From NCBI RefSeq assembly GCF_000966285.1, contig NZ_KQ031391.1, positions 492,978 to 556,977 on the forward strand: DNA of 64,000 nt, read 5' to 3'. Under the pieces are notes generated by a model. The model ran no database searches. It saw only the letters and a list, made by a program, of their open reading frames with translations, and was not told where the DNA came from. The DNA is from Pseudofrankia sp. DC12 (GTDB lineage Bacteria > Actinomycetota > Actinomycetes > Frankiales > Frankiaceae). Position numbers and translations under genes: made by a program. Positions 42,488 to 50,823 of the stretch are shown piece after piece (within the stretch, counting starts at the first letter, position 1; each line of letters begins with the position of its first letter).

Positions 42488-45070
42488 CTACCGAGCCTGG
42501 CCGGCGCGGTGGCCCCCACCGCGAACGGGGTCGGCCACAGCGGCACCCTCAGGGCGCCGCGGTGGCTGAGCCGCCTCACCCCGCGCGAGCGCGAGCGCGG
42601 TAACGAGGGCGAGCGCCCCGGCCGCGAGCGAGAGGTACAGCCCGGACTCGGGCCGTACAACGATCCTGTCGGCGGAGACGCCCCGGAAGGTCGCCAGCGT
42701 CGGCGGGCCGACCAGCAGGTCGGCGGCGGCGAGAACGACGACCAGCCCGGCCAGCACCGGGCCGAGCAGTGCGGCCCACGCCGCCAGGCGCCGCCGCGCC
42801 AGCCGCGCCAGGCCGAGCACCGCGAGCACGAGCCCGAAGACCAGGGTGAGTCTCCCGTCGCCGACGGTCAGGCCGGTGAAGGTACGTCGCTCGTCGCTGG
42901 TCGCCAGCGTGCTCCAGCGCATCGTCGCCGCGGCCGCGGCCACGAGGCCGCTGACGACCAGCAGGAGGGCCGGCAGCGCCCTTCGCCGCGGCCTGGCCGG
43001 GGCCTCCTGGACGGACTCGCGCCCGGCCTCGGGCCATCTGGCCGCCACGGCTGGCGCCGGGGAGCCGTGTCGGGGCTCGGAGGCGTGCCGGGGCTCGGAG
43101 GCGTGCCGGGGCTCGGAGGCGTGCCGGGGCTCGGAGGCGTGCCGGGGCTCGGAAGCGTGCCGGGGCTCGACAGCCGGCTGCCACCGGCCGTCCTCGTCAC
43201 GGTCGTCCTCATCACGGCCGCCGCCACGGTCGTCCTCGTCGAGGACGACCCGGTCGTGGCGGTAGGTGTCGCGGTCGTCCCGGCCGGTCTGGCTCCGACG
43301 GTAAGGGTGCCGGCGGTCGGCGTCGTCGAGATCCTCGTCCTCGTCCGTCTCGGTGGCTTCGGCACCAGCCAGGCCCGCGTTCTCGTGGCGGCCCGACGGC
43401 TGCTGGCCGGGTCGGCCCTCGGCTCGACGGGAGCCGGCCGGGCCGTCGTCGCCGGCTCGGTCGCCGCCGGACCGGTGTCCTGGCCGTTCGGCGAGGCGGG
43501 CGAGCGCCGCGGTGTTCTCGCCTTCCGGGTCGGCCGGCGCGGCGAGTCCCGCCGGCCGGCGGGACTCGCCGGCGGCGCGGGCCGAGCCCGGATCTGCCGC
43601 CGGCGTGGCCAGATCCCGGCGCGCCGGGTTGGGCGGCCGGGGTGAGTTTCGCCGCAACGAGACCCACAGCGTCGGCGGCTCGGTCGCCGCAGGCCCGGAC
43701 GGCGCCGAGGCGGGTGCCGGCGCCGCCGCGGCGGGTGCCGGCGCCACCGCGGCGGCCGTCCCCGCGTTCGGCGACGGGACCGGTTTCCCGGCGTCGGGCG
43801 AGGAGGGCGCAAGGCCCGAGCCGCCGCCTGGGGACGCGCCACGGCCCGCCGGAGCCGAGGACATCTTCTCGGCCCCGGCCAGGCCGGCGCCGGGCGAACC
43901 GGCGCCACGGCCACCCGGAGCCGCGGACGCGCGGTCGGTCGGAGCCGGACCGGCTCCAGGCGAACCGCTCGTCGGCGTGCCGGCGGCGCGCGGTGCGGCG
44001 GCACGGCCCTCGTCGGCGGGAGCTGCCCGCTGGGCTGGCCGTGCGCGTCCCTGCTCGACACCGCCCGCTGGTGCCGGCTCGCCGCCCTGCGGTGGTGCCG
44101 GCCGGCCCGCGGCGGTCCCGGACTTGGCAGGCTGGCCGGCCGCGGCTGCCGTGGGGTCGGCATCGGGCTGACCGGAACGGGCGAACCAGCCGCTCGCCGC
44201 GTCGGCGGCCGCGCCGCCGGGCCGCCGGGCCGGCGCCACCGGGGGGCTCGCATTCCCAGGCCTCGCGACCGACACGGAGCCCGCGGTGCCCGAGGGCGGC
44301 GCCGGCGCCTCGGTCGCCGGCGCGGTCCCGGCGCGGGCGGCGGGCGGCGCTGGGCGCCCGCCCGCCGGCGTACCCGCGGCCGGCGGTAGGGGCTGTCCCG
44401 GCCGCGCGGGCGGCCCAGCGGCCGCGGATCCCGGCCGTCCTGCGGGTGGCGGCGCCGCGGCCCCCGCCGACGACGTCGGCTGGCCGCCCCCGGCGAACCC
44501 GCTGTGACCCCGCGCCTGGGCTCCCGGACCGGTTCCCGCCGGCCGCGCGGACGGCGCCTGCGACGTCGCCGAACCCGAGGAGCCCGGCCCTGACGGCTTG
44601 GACGATCCCGCCGGCCCAGCGGGCCCGGCAGACCCAGACGACCCAGACGACCCGGCCGGACCCGGGCCCGCCGGGCGGGACGGGGAGAAGGCTGCTAGCC
44701 CGCGCTGGCCGGCCGGCCCGGCCGCCGCCGGCCGCGGCTGAGGCCCTGGCGCCGACGGAGCACCGGGCGAGGCAGGGGGCACGCGCGCAGCGCCGCCACC
44801 CGAACCTCCCGCCGGCGAGGCGGCGGCTCTGGCGGGCGCGGGCCCGGCGCCCGCCGGGCGCGGAGCGCCAGGACGGGCTGCGGCCGGCCCGCCGGAGCCG
44901 GACTGGGGCGCCGGCGGACCCGCCGAACGGCCCTTGCCGGCACCCGTCCCTCCCGGCCCGCTCGCGGCGGGGCGTGTGTTCCCGGGCGGGCCAGGACGCG
45001 GCGAGGCGGCGTCGGGCCCGGACGGCTCGGCGTCGTCCGGGCCCGTCGCCGGTTTGCGCTGTTCGACCAT
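42488..45070 (-). CDS. Four-helix membrane protein with ~640-residue disordered N-terminal region (paralogue 2)
   Basis: An 860-residue protein. Residues 1 to about 640 are almost entirely Pro, Ala, Gly, Ser and Arg with charged runs, and hold a stretch of Arg/Asp-rich sequence (DEDEDLDDADRRHPYRRSQ) and six copies of the hexapeptide HASEPR (18-bp repeat at 43067-43170). The last 190 residues hold four membrane helices like those of the neighbouring paralogue, beginning ALPALLLVVSGLVAAAAATMRWSTL. The N-terminus starts at ATG 45070 with GGAG six bases upstream. The disordered region is cytosolic if topology follows positive-inside. Function is unknown; a scaffold or a surface-adjacent tether is possible. 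Confidence 0.7.
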   Translation of the reverse strand: MVEQRKPATGPDDAEPSGPDAASPRPGPPGNTRPAASGPGGTGAGKGRSAGPPAPQSGSGGPAAARPGAPRPAGAGPAPARAAASPAGGSGGGAARVPPASPGAPSAPGPQPRPAAAGPAGQRGLAAFSPSRPAGPGPAGSSGSSGSAGPAGPAGSSKPSGPGSSGSATSQAPSARPAGTGPGAQARGHSGFAGGGQPTSSAGAAAPPPAGRPGSAAAGPPARPGQPLPPAAGTPAGGRPAPPAARAGTAPATEAPAPPSGTAGSVSVARPGNASPPVAPARRPGGAAADAASGWFARSGQPDADPTAAAAGQPAKSGTAAGRPAPPQGGEPAPAGGVEQGRARPAQRAAPADEGRAAAPRAAGTPTSGSPGAGPAPTDRASAAPGGRGAGSPGAGLAGAEKMSSAPAGRGASPGGGSGLAPSSPDAGKPVPSPNAGTAAAVAPAPAAAAPAPASAPSGPAATEPPTLWVSLRRNSPRPPNPARRDLATPAADPGSARAAGESRRPAGLAAPADPEGENTAALARLAERPGHRSGGDRAGDDGPAGSRRAEGRPGQQPSGRHENAGLAGAEATETDEDEDLDDADRRHPYRRSQTGRDDRDTYRHDRVVLDEDDRGGGRDEDDRDEDGRWQPAVEPRHASEPRHASEPRHASEPRHASEPRHASEPRHGSPAPAVAARWPEAGRESVQEAPARPRRRALPALLLVVSGLVAAAAATMRWSTLATSDERRTFTGLTVGDGRLTLVFGLVLAVLGLARLARRRLAAWAALLGPVLAGLVVVLAAADLLVGPPTLATFRGVSADRIVVRPESGLYLSLAAGALALVTALALARGEAAQPPRRPEGAAVADPVRGGGHRAGQAR
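43067..43170. repeat. 18-bp tandem repeat encoding HASEPR
   Basis: The unit GGAGGCGTGCCGGGGCTC (plus strand) recurs five to six times without interruption inside the disordered region of the membrane protein. Each copy is in frame. Confidence 0.92.
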
Positions 45071-45354
45071 CCACCGCTCCCGACGCCTTGAGACCGAGAG
45101 CCGGCGAGCCCCGAACCGGGCCGGGCACGCGCGCGGTCGTCCGCGCGTCGGGGGAGGCCCGGCACGGCGTGGGAAACACCGACTGGCCGGACCCTACCGA
45201 CAGCGCGCACACGCGGCTACGAGCGGCATCGCCCGCCAGAGCCCAGGGCCTCGGGCTGGGGCGGCGCCGGACCGGCCCCGGCATGGCTGGGGCCCGCCGC
45301 GCCCAGGCACGGCGTGCCCCAACGGTCGGTTCGAGGGCGAGTGGTTCGGCCCGA

Positions 45355-46770
45355 TCAGACCGCCTCGCCGATCCGGTGCACCCGCATGGTGTTGGTCATG
45401 CCCGCCACGCCCGGGGGTGTCCCGGCGACGACGACGACCAGCTCGCCCGGGCTGCACCGGCCGATCTGGAGCAGCGCCTCGTCGACCTGGCGGACCATCT
45501 CGTCGGTGCTGTTCGCGAACGGGACGACGAAGGTCTCGACGCCCCAGAACAGCGCCATCTGGTCTCGCACGTTGGGGATCGGGGTGAACCCCAGCACCGG
45601 CACGTACGACCGGTAGCGAGCCAGGCGGCGAGCGGTGTCGCCGGACAGCGTGTGCGCGACCAGGTACCGCGCGCCGACGGCGGCGCCGACCTCCACGGCG
45701 GCCTGGGCGATCGCGCCACCGAGGGTGCGCGGCGCCGTGCGCAGCAGCGGAATCCGGGACAGGTCGTGCTCGGCGGTCTCGATGATCCTGGCCATCGTCG
45801 AGACGGACTCGATCGGGTAGGCACCGACGCTGGTCTCCGCCGACAGCATGATCGCGTCGGCGCCGTCGAGGACCGCGTTGGCGCAGTCGCTCGCCTCGGC
45901 CCTGGTCGGCCGGGGGGCGCTGATCATCGACTCGAGCACCTGGGTGGCGACGATGACCGGCTTGGCCCGCTCCCGGGCGGCGCTGACCACCCGCTTCTGG
46001 ACCAGCGGCACGTCCTCGAGCGGCAGCTCGACGCCCAGGTCACCGCGGGCGACCATCAGCCCGTCGAACGCCTCGACGATGCCGTCCAGCTCGGCGACCG
46101 CCTGCGGCTTCTCGATCTTGGCGATGACCGGGACATGGACCCCGGCCTCGTCCATGATCTTGCGGACCTTGTCGGCGTCGGCCGCCGAGCGGACGAACGA
46201 CAGTGCGATCATGTCGACGCCCAGCTCAAGGGCGTAGCGCAGGTCCTCCTCGTCCTTGTCGGTGAGCGCGGGGACGGTGAGGGCGGCATTGGGGATGTTC
46301 ATCCCCTTGTTGTTGCTGACCGGCCCGCCGATGACGACCGTGGTGTGGACGTCGGTGTCGGTGACTCCGTCGATCGTCAGCACCAGCCGGCCGTCGTCGA
46401 CGAGGATCCGGTCGCCGGTCTTCACGTCGCCGGGCAGTCCCGGGTAGGTGGTGCCGACCTGGTGCTGGTCGCCGGCGACGTCCCGGACGGTGACCGTGAA
46501 CTGCTCACCGGGGACCAGGGTCACCCCACCGGATGCGAAGGTCCCCAGCCGGATCTTCGGCCCCTGCAGGTCGGCGAGGATGCCGACCGCACGGCCGGAC
46601 TCCTCACTGGCCTCACGGACCTTCCGGTACACCGTCGCGTGTTGCTCGTGTGTTCCATGGGAGAAGTTGAGGCGTGCGATGTCCATTCCGGCGTCGACTA
46701 GGGCACGCACCCGTTCGGGGGAGTTGGTGGCCGGACCCAACGTGCAGACAATCTTGGCTCTTCGTGGCAC
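45355..46770 (-). CDS. pyk: Pyruvate kinase
   Basis: Glycolytic enzyme: PEP + ADP -> pyruvate + ATP. The 471-residue product shows all landmarks: RRAKIVCTLGPATNSPERV at the start, MDIARLNFSHG, ILADLQGPKIRLG, the catalytic MVARGDLGVEL, SFVRSAAD, and the phosphate/effector site of the C domain with VVVVAGTPPGVAGMTNTMRVH. GTG at 46770 is the normal family start; TAGGCT lies seven bases upstream and no ribosome site is seen, so the message appears leaderless. No neighbouring glycolysis genes. Confidence 0.97.
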   Translation of the reverse strand: MPRRAKIVCTLGPATNSPERVRALVDAGMDIARLNFSHGTHEQHATVYRKVREASEESGRAVGILADLQGPKIRLGTFASGGVTLVPGEQFTVTVRDVAGDQHQVGTTYPGLPGDVKTGDRILVDDGRLVLTIDGVTDTDVHTTVVIGGPVSNNKGMNIPNAALTVPALTDKDEEDLRYALELGVDMIALSFVRSAADADKVRKIMDEAGVHVPVIAKIEKPQAVAELDGIVEAFDGLMVARGDLGVELPLEDVPLVQKRVVSAARERAKPVIVATQVLESMISAPRPTRAEASDCANAVLDGADAIMLSAETSVGAYPIESVSTMARIIETAEHDLSRIPLLRTAPRTLGGAIAQAAVEVGAAVGARYLVAHTLSGDTARRLARYRSYVPVLGFTPIPNVRDQMALFWGVETFVVPFANSTDEMVRQVDEALLQIGRCSPGELVVVVAGTPPGVAGMTNTMRVHRIGEAV

Positions 46771-47123
46771 GAGTCAAAGCCTAGGAAATGATCGTCCGGG
46801 TTTGGACGGCGGGCCATCCGGAGGTGCCGGCGCGTCGCGCTTGGGCCGCCACCTCCGGCGGACAGTCCACGCGTTACGGACATGCCGTAACCCAGTGCGC
46901 CCCGACGCGCGACGGCGTACGGTCGAGCAACCGGCATCCGCCGGCAGTCCCCTGTCGGATTGGCGACAGCCTCCGCGCCGCGACCTCGGGCCGGCAGCGC
47001 ACCAGGGGACCCAAAGACCCAGCACAGCAAGGGAAACCGAGCACCGGCGCCCGGCGGTCCCTCAGTTCGGCGACGTGCGGAGGTAGGGATGGCGCAGCGG
47101 TACGGGGTCTCGCGGAGCGCGGT
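46771..47123. other. Intergenic region upstream of pyk
   Basis: About 350 bp. It includes the pyk promoter; otherwise no gene or strong repeat was found. The small plus-strand frame that follows starts at 47124. Confidence 0.5.
46778..46783 (-). promoter_or_regulatory. Leaderless -10 element before pyk
   Basis: TAGGCT on the minus strand, seven bases before the GTG at 46770. Confidence 0.45.
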
Positions 47124-47276
47124 ATGACCAACAACCCAGCGATTCACCGCCGCCCCTCGGGTGACGTCGACATTGCCGTTCCGCAGGACGAACCCGAGCA
47201 GCAGCGGGACGCGCCCGCCACGGCTTCGAAGAACGGCGCCGGCGATATTTCCGGCGCACCGGCCACCGCGGAATAA
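47124..47276 (+). CDS. Possible 50-residue acidic small protein
   Basis: ATG at 47124 has CGGAG six bases upstream, and the frame ends at a TAA before the convergent ABC gene. The product is hydrophilic, rich in Asp, Glu, Pro and Ala (VDIAVPQDEPEQQRDAPAT), with no membrane segment or motif. G/C-ending codons predominate but less than in neighbours. I do not recognise it; it may be an unannotated small gene or a chance frame. Confidence 0.35.
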   Translation: MTNNPAIHRRPSGDVDIAVPQDEPEQQRDAPATASKNGAGDISGAPATAE

Positions 47277-47318
47277 CGAGACGCGACCGTCCATAAATAG
47301 CCGCGGCCAGGGAGGGGC

Positions 47319-49202
47319 CTAAGCCGCGGCGACGCCCGCCGGGGACTCCGCAACAGCCGGGGACTCCGCGGCGAACTGGGTGCGGTACAGCTCCGCGTAG
47401 AGGCCGCCGTGAGCGAGCAGGGCGGCGTGCCGGCCCTCCTGCGCGACCCGGCCGTCCTCGATGACGAGGATGCGGTCCGCGTCCCGGATCGTCGAGAGCC
47501 GGTGGGCGATGACGAGCGCTGTCCGCCCGGTCAGCGCGGCTGCGAGCGCCTGCTGCACGGCCGCCTCCGACTCGCTGTCCAGGTGGGCGGTCGCCTCGTC
47601 GAGCACGACGACGCTCGGCTCCTTCACCAGCAGCCGGGCGATCGCCAGCCGCTGCTTCTCGCCGCCGGAGAGGCGGTAGCCGCGCTCACCCACAACCGTG
47701 TCCAGGCCGTCGGGCAGCGAGCGCACGAGCGCCCCGATCTGGGCCGCCTCCAGCGCGGCCCACATCAGGTCGTCGGCCGCGTCGGCGCGGGCGTAGCGGA
47801 GGTTCGCCCGGATCGTGTCGTGGAACATGTGCGCGTCCTGGGTGACGACGCCGACGGTCGCGCGCAGCGAGGCGAGCGTGACGTCCCGCACATCCTGGCC
47901 GCCGACCCGGACCGTGCCGTCGACCGCGTCGTAGATCCGCGGCACCAGCTGGCTGATCGTCGTCTTGCCGGCACCCGAGGGGCCGACCAGCGCGACCAGC
48001 TCGCCCGGCTCGACCCGGAACGTCACGTCGTGCAGCACCAGCGCCGGGACGCGCGGGTCGAGCACGGCGACCGACTCCAGCGACGCCAGCGAGACCTCGC
48101 TGGCGGCCGGGTAGCGGAACCCGACATGGTCGAACTCGATGCTCGTGCCGCCGGCGGGCGGCGCGAGCGCGACGGCGCCGGGCCGGTCGGTGATCGCCGG
48201 CTCCAGGTCGAGCACCTCGAAGACCCGCTCGAACGACACCAGCGCCGTCATCACGTCGACGTGCACGTTGGACAGCTGGGTGAGCGGGCCGTAGAGCCGG
48301 GTGAGGTAGGCGGTCAGCGCCACGATCGTGCCGACCGCGATGTGGCCCTCGGCGGCGTACCGGCCGCCCAGGCCGTAGACGACGGCGGTCGCGAGCGCCG
48401 CCACCAGCGTCATCGACGCGAAGAAGACCCGCCCGTACATCGCCTGGGTGACACCGATGTCGCGGACCCGGCCGGCCTGGCGGCGGAAGACGGCGGCCTC
48501 GCGGGCCGGGTCACCGTAGAGCTTGGCGAGCTGCGCGCCGGCGACGTTGAACCGCTCGGTCATCGTGGTGTTCATCTCGGCGTTGAGCCCGTAGCTCTCC
48601 CGGGTCAGCGAGGCCAGCCGCGGGGCCAGTTTCTTGGCCGGGACGACGAACACCGGCACCAGGACCAGCGCGATCAGCGTCACCTGCCAGGACAGCGTGA
48701 ACATCGCGGCCAGGACGAACCCGACCGTCAGGATGTTGGAGAGCACGGCCGACAGCGTGTTGGTGAACGCCGACTGCGCGCCGAGCACGTCGTTGTTGAG
48801 CCGGGTGATCAGCGCCCCGGTCTGGGTCCGGCTGAAGAAGGCCAGTGGCTGACGCTGCACGTGGTCGAACACCCGGGAGCGCATGTCGAAGATCAGGCCC
48901 TCGCCGATGCGGACCGACAGCCAGCGGGACAGCAGCGACAGGCTCGCGTCGACCAGCGCGAGGCCCGCGAGGACGCCGGCGAGCGCCTCGACGAGACCGA
49001 CCCGGCCGCGGCTGATCCCATCGTCGATGATCGCCTTGTAGATCAGCGGCAGCACCGTGCCGAGCGCGGCGTCGAGCACCACCACCAACAGGAAGGCGCC
49101 CAGCAGCCGCCGGTAGGGCCGGGCGAAGCCGGCGATCCGCCGGATCGTCCCCGGCCGCAGCTTCTGCCGGGCGACCGACCGGTCGCGCTGGAAGCTGCTC
49201 AT
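47319..49202 (-). CDS. ABC-type multidrug/lipid exporter (fused TMD-NBD)
   Basis: Half-transporter of 627 residues that works as a dimer. About six membrane helices lie in residues 30-330. The nucleotide domain (about 360-600) has GPSGAGKTT (Walker A), a Q-loop, LSGGEKQRLAIARLL (signature), VVVLDEATAHLD (Walker B) and a switch His in IAHRLSTIRD. The insertion SEVSLASLESVAVLDPRVP before Walker A is unusual. ATG at 49202 is preferred; it starts 160 bp after the end of the enoyl-CoA hydratase gene on the same strand. Substrate unknown; a peptide, lipid or drug exporter fits. Confidence 0.92.
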   Translation of the reverse strand: MSSFQRDRSVARQKLRPGTIRRIAGFARPYRRLLGAFLLVVVLDAALGTVLPLIYKAIIDDGISRGRVGLVEALAGVLAGLALVDASLSLLSRWLSVRIGEGLIFDMRSRVFDHVQRQPLAFFSRTQTGALITRLNNDVLGAQSAFTNTLSAVLSNILTVGFVLAAMFTLSWQVTLIALVLVPVFVVPAKKLAPRLASLTRESYGLNAEMNTTMTERFNVAGAQLAKLYGDPAREAAVFRRQAGRVRDIGVTQAMYGRVFFASMTLVAALATAVVYGLGGRYAAEGHIAVGTIVALTAYLTRLYGPLTQLSNVHVDVMTALVSFERVFEVLDLEPAITDRPGAVALAPPAGGTSIEFDHVGFRYPAASEVSLASLESVAVLDPRVPALVLHDVTFRVEPGELVALVGPSGAGKTTISQLVPRIYDAVDGTVRVGGQDVRDVTLASLRATVGVVTQDAHMFHDTIRANLRYARADAADDLMWAALEAAQIGALVRSLPDGLDTVVGERGYRLSGGEKQRLAIARLLVKEPSVVVLDEATAHLDSESEAAVQQALAAALTGRTALVIAHRLSTIRDADRILVIEDGRVAQEGRHAALLAHGGLYAELYRTQFAAESPAVAESPAGVAAA

Positions 49203-49363
49203 GGTTGTCCAGGCGTTCCGACCTGCCGGGGGTGACATCCGCCGCACGCGTCCTCTCACTGGTTGCCGCACCCGACTGTAAGGACCAGGACGACGGACCG
49301 CATTCCCCGACATCGACGACGGTCGGCTCGCCGCTGCGTCGAGCGGGGGTCCGCCGGGGCTGG

Positions 49364-50179
49364 TCAGGCTGTGGGACGGTCGGCGAGGCAGCGGGCCAGC
49401 GCAGCGCGCTCGGCGGCGCGCCGGTCACCGGGCCGCGAGGCCCCGCGCAGCAGAGCCTTCGTCTCCACGGCCGCGGCGCGCGGGGTGGCCAGGACGGCGG
49501 TGACGAGGTCGTCCACGGCCCGGTCGAGGTCCGCCGCCGGCACGACCCGTTGGGCGACGCCCGCGGCGAGTGCCTCGGCGGCGGTGAGCCGGCGGCCGGT
49601 CAGGCAGAGGTCGAGCGCGGTCGGGTAGCCGAGGAGCTCGACGAGGGTGCCGGTGACGCCCAGTCCCGGCACCAGACCGTGTGCGGCCTCCGGAAGCGCG
49701 AGTGTGGCGTCCTCGGTCAGGACGCGCAGGTCGCAGGACAGCGCGAGCTGCAGTCCAGCGCCGGTGGCCGGGCCGGTGACGGCGGCGACGCTGATCAGGT
49801 CAGCCCGGTCGGACAGCCAGCCGAACGCGGTCTGCCAACGGGTTACCAGGGGTTCCAGGGCGACGGCCTCATCAGGTGGCCCGTCGGGCGCGTGGCGCTC
49901 GCGCCGGGCAGCTGCCTCGGGGGCCGTCTCCGTCGGCAACGACCACGCCGCGCCGCGCAGGACGATCACTCTGATGTCGCCGGTCAGTGATCCGGCCACA
50001 GCCGTGAGCGCCTCGGACACGACGGTCAGCCCGGCCCCTGTCGCCAGGTGACCGCCCCGCCGGCCGCCGGCGTGTTCGGTGGTGAGACTGCTGTTCTTGA
50101 AGGTCACCGTCGCGCGAGCGCCGGTGACGGTGAGCCCAAGACCGGCCGCCGCCATCCAGGCGACGGCCGGTGCGGGCAC
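49364..50179 (-). CDS. Enoyl-CoA hydratase/isomerase family (crotonase-like) protein
   Basis: A 271-residue crotonase-fold protein. The oxyanion and CoA regions are recognisable (VAAVTGPATGAGLQLALSCDLRVLTEDATLALPEAAHGLVPGLGVTGTL), but the Glu that hydratases carry in the GGCELAM segment is Gln here (GAGLQLAL), while the second acidic site (LPEAAHG) remains. Hydratase activity is doubtful; other crotonase chemistry is possible. A 35-residue insert (EAAARRERHAPDGPPDEA) lies in the N-terminal half. GTG at 50179 is two bases after the TGA of the upstream HTH gene (TGATCGTG), so the two are translationally coupled. Confidence 0.85.
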   Translation of the reverse strand: MPAPAVAWMAAAGLGLTVTGARATVTFKNSSLTTEHAGGRRGGHLATGAGLTVVSEALTAVAGSLTGDIRVIVLRGAAWSLPTETAPEAAARRERHAPDGPPDEAVALEPLVTRWQTAFGWLSDRADLISVAAVTGPATGAGLQLALSCDLRVLTEDATLALPEAAHGLVPGLGVTGTLVELLGYPTALDLCLTGRRLTAAEALAAGVAQRVVPAADLDRAVDDLVTAVLATPRAAAVETKALLRGASRPGDRRAAERAALARCLADRPTA

Positions 50180-50181
50180 GA

Positions 50182-50442
50182 TCAGGCGCTCTTCTTCTTG
50201 CTGCCCCGGGTCGCCCCGCCACGGCCCCGCAGGGTCGTTCCGGACTCGGACAGGATCCGGTGCACGAAGCCGTACGACCGGCCCGACGACTCGGCCAGGA
50301 GTCGGATGCTCTGCCCGGACTCGTACTTCTTGCGAAGCTCGGCGGCCAGCTTGTCACGCTCGGCGCCGGTGATCCGGGTTCCTTTCCTAAGCTCGGCCAA
50401 CGTGGCCCCCTCCGTGTCGATGATCTGCGAACCGATCTTCAC
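50182..50442 (-). CDS. Small helix-turn-helix protein
   Basis: An 86-residue basic protein conserved in streptomycetes and relatives. It has RKGTRITGAERDKLAAELRKKYESG followed by a HTH of about 20 residues (SIRLLAESSGRSYGFVHRIL) and a basic tail rich in Gly and Lys (GATRGSKKKSA). It likely binds DNA. A perfect palindrome TGTGATCCATCACA lies 33-46 bp upstream (50475-50488), a plausible autoregulatory site. It is followed immediately by the enoyl-CoA hydratase-like gene; this gene order recurs in actinobacteria. GTG at 50442. Confidence 0.88.
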   Translation of the reverse strand: MKIGSQIIDTEGATLAELRKGTRITGAERDKLAAELRKKYESGQSIRLLAESSGRSYGFVHRILSESGTTLRGRGGATRGSKKKSA

Positions 50443-50474
50443 TCAGCTTCGGGAAACGCGCCACTCGAAGCACA

Positions 50475-50488
50475 TGTGATCCATCACA
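50475..50488. promoter_or_regulatory. Candidate operator palindrome TGTGATCCATCACA
   Basis: Perfect 14-bp dyad 33 bp before the HTH gene. Similar CCATCACA sequences lie upstream of the TPR gene (near 24775) and the ABC-F gene (near 55095). Confidence 0.45.
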
Positions 50489-50781
50489 CGCGATCAGTGG
50501 CCCCCGGCGCGCCCGTGAGCCCGACGTTCTCCTAGTCCGCCGTCGTCCCAGGCGGTATGGATCAACGTCACAACGCCAGTCTCCCCAATCACACGGGTGG
50601 TTCCTAACAAGGAGCGCGGCGCGTCGCGGGCCAGGCGGGACGCAACTCGGCGTGTCCGGTACAGGCCGCACGGACCACACCTGGCCGACGGGCGGCCCGG
50701 CCCGGGCGTGGCGGTCGGGCCGGAGATGACCTCGCTGGTCACATCACCGGTGCCGGCCAGGCGGATCGGCCCTCCAGTCGT

Positions 50782-50787
50782 TACGGT
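50782..50787 (+). promoter_or_regulatory. Leaderless -10 element
   Basis: TACGGT ends six bases before the GTG at 50794 that opens a nine-codon uORF; transcription probably starts at that GTG. Confidence 0.5.
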
Positions 50788-50793
50788 GCTGTT

Positions 50794-50823
50794 GTGATCG
50801 CGGCCCGGGCTCTCGCCGAATGA
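50794..50823 (+). CDS. Nine-codon upstream ORF overlapping the membrane-protein start
   Basis: GTG-ATC-GCG-GCC-CGG-GCT-CTC-GCC-GAA-TGA; its TGA overlaps the ATG of the next gene (AATGA). With a -10 six bases before its GTG it is likely a leaderless leader peptide that couples translation to the downstream gene, which itself lacks a ribosome site. Confidence 0.4.
   Translation: MIAARALAE

Larger units (their letters stand above)
50443..50793. other. Divergent intergenic region
   Basis: About 350 bp between the HTH operon and the GT-C-like gene. Besides the palindrome above and the leaderless -10 element before the uORF, I see no further feature. Confidence 0.5.

Noticed and set aside
43642-46701. 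1019-codon plus-strand frame opposite the disordered membrane protein and pyruvate kinase
   Set aside because: Crosses pyruvate kinase antisense, so most of it is a shadow of repeats and a conserved gene.
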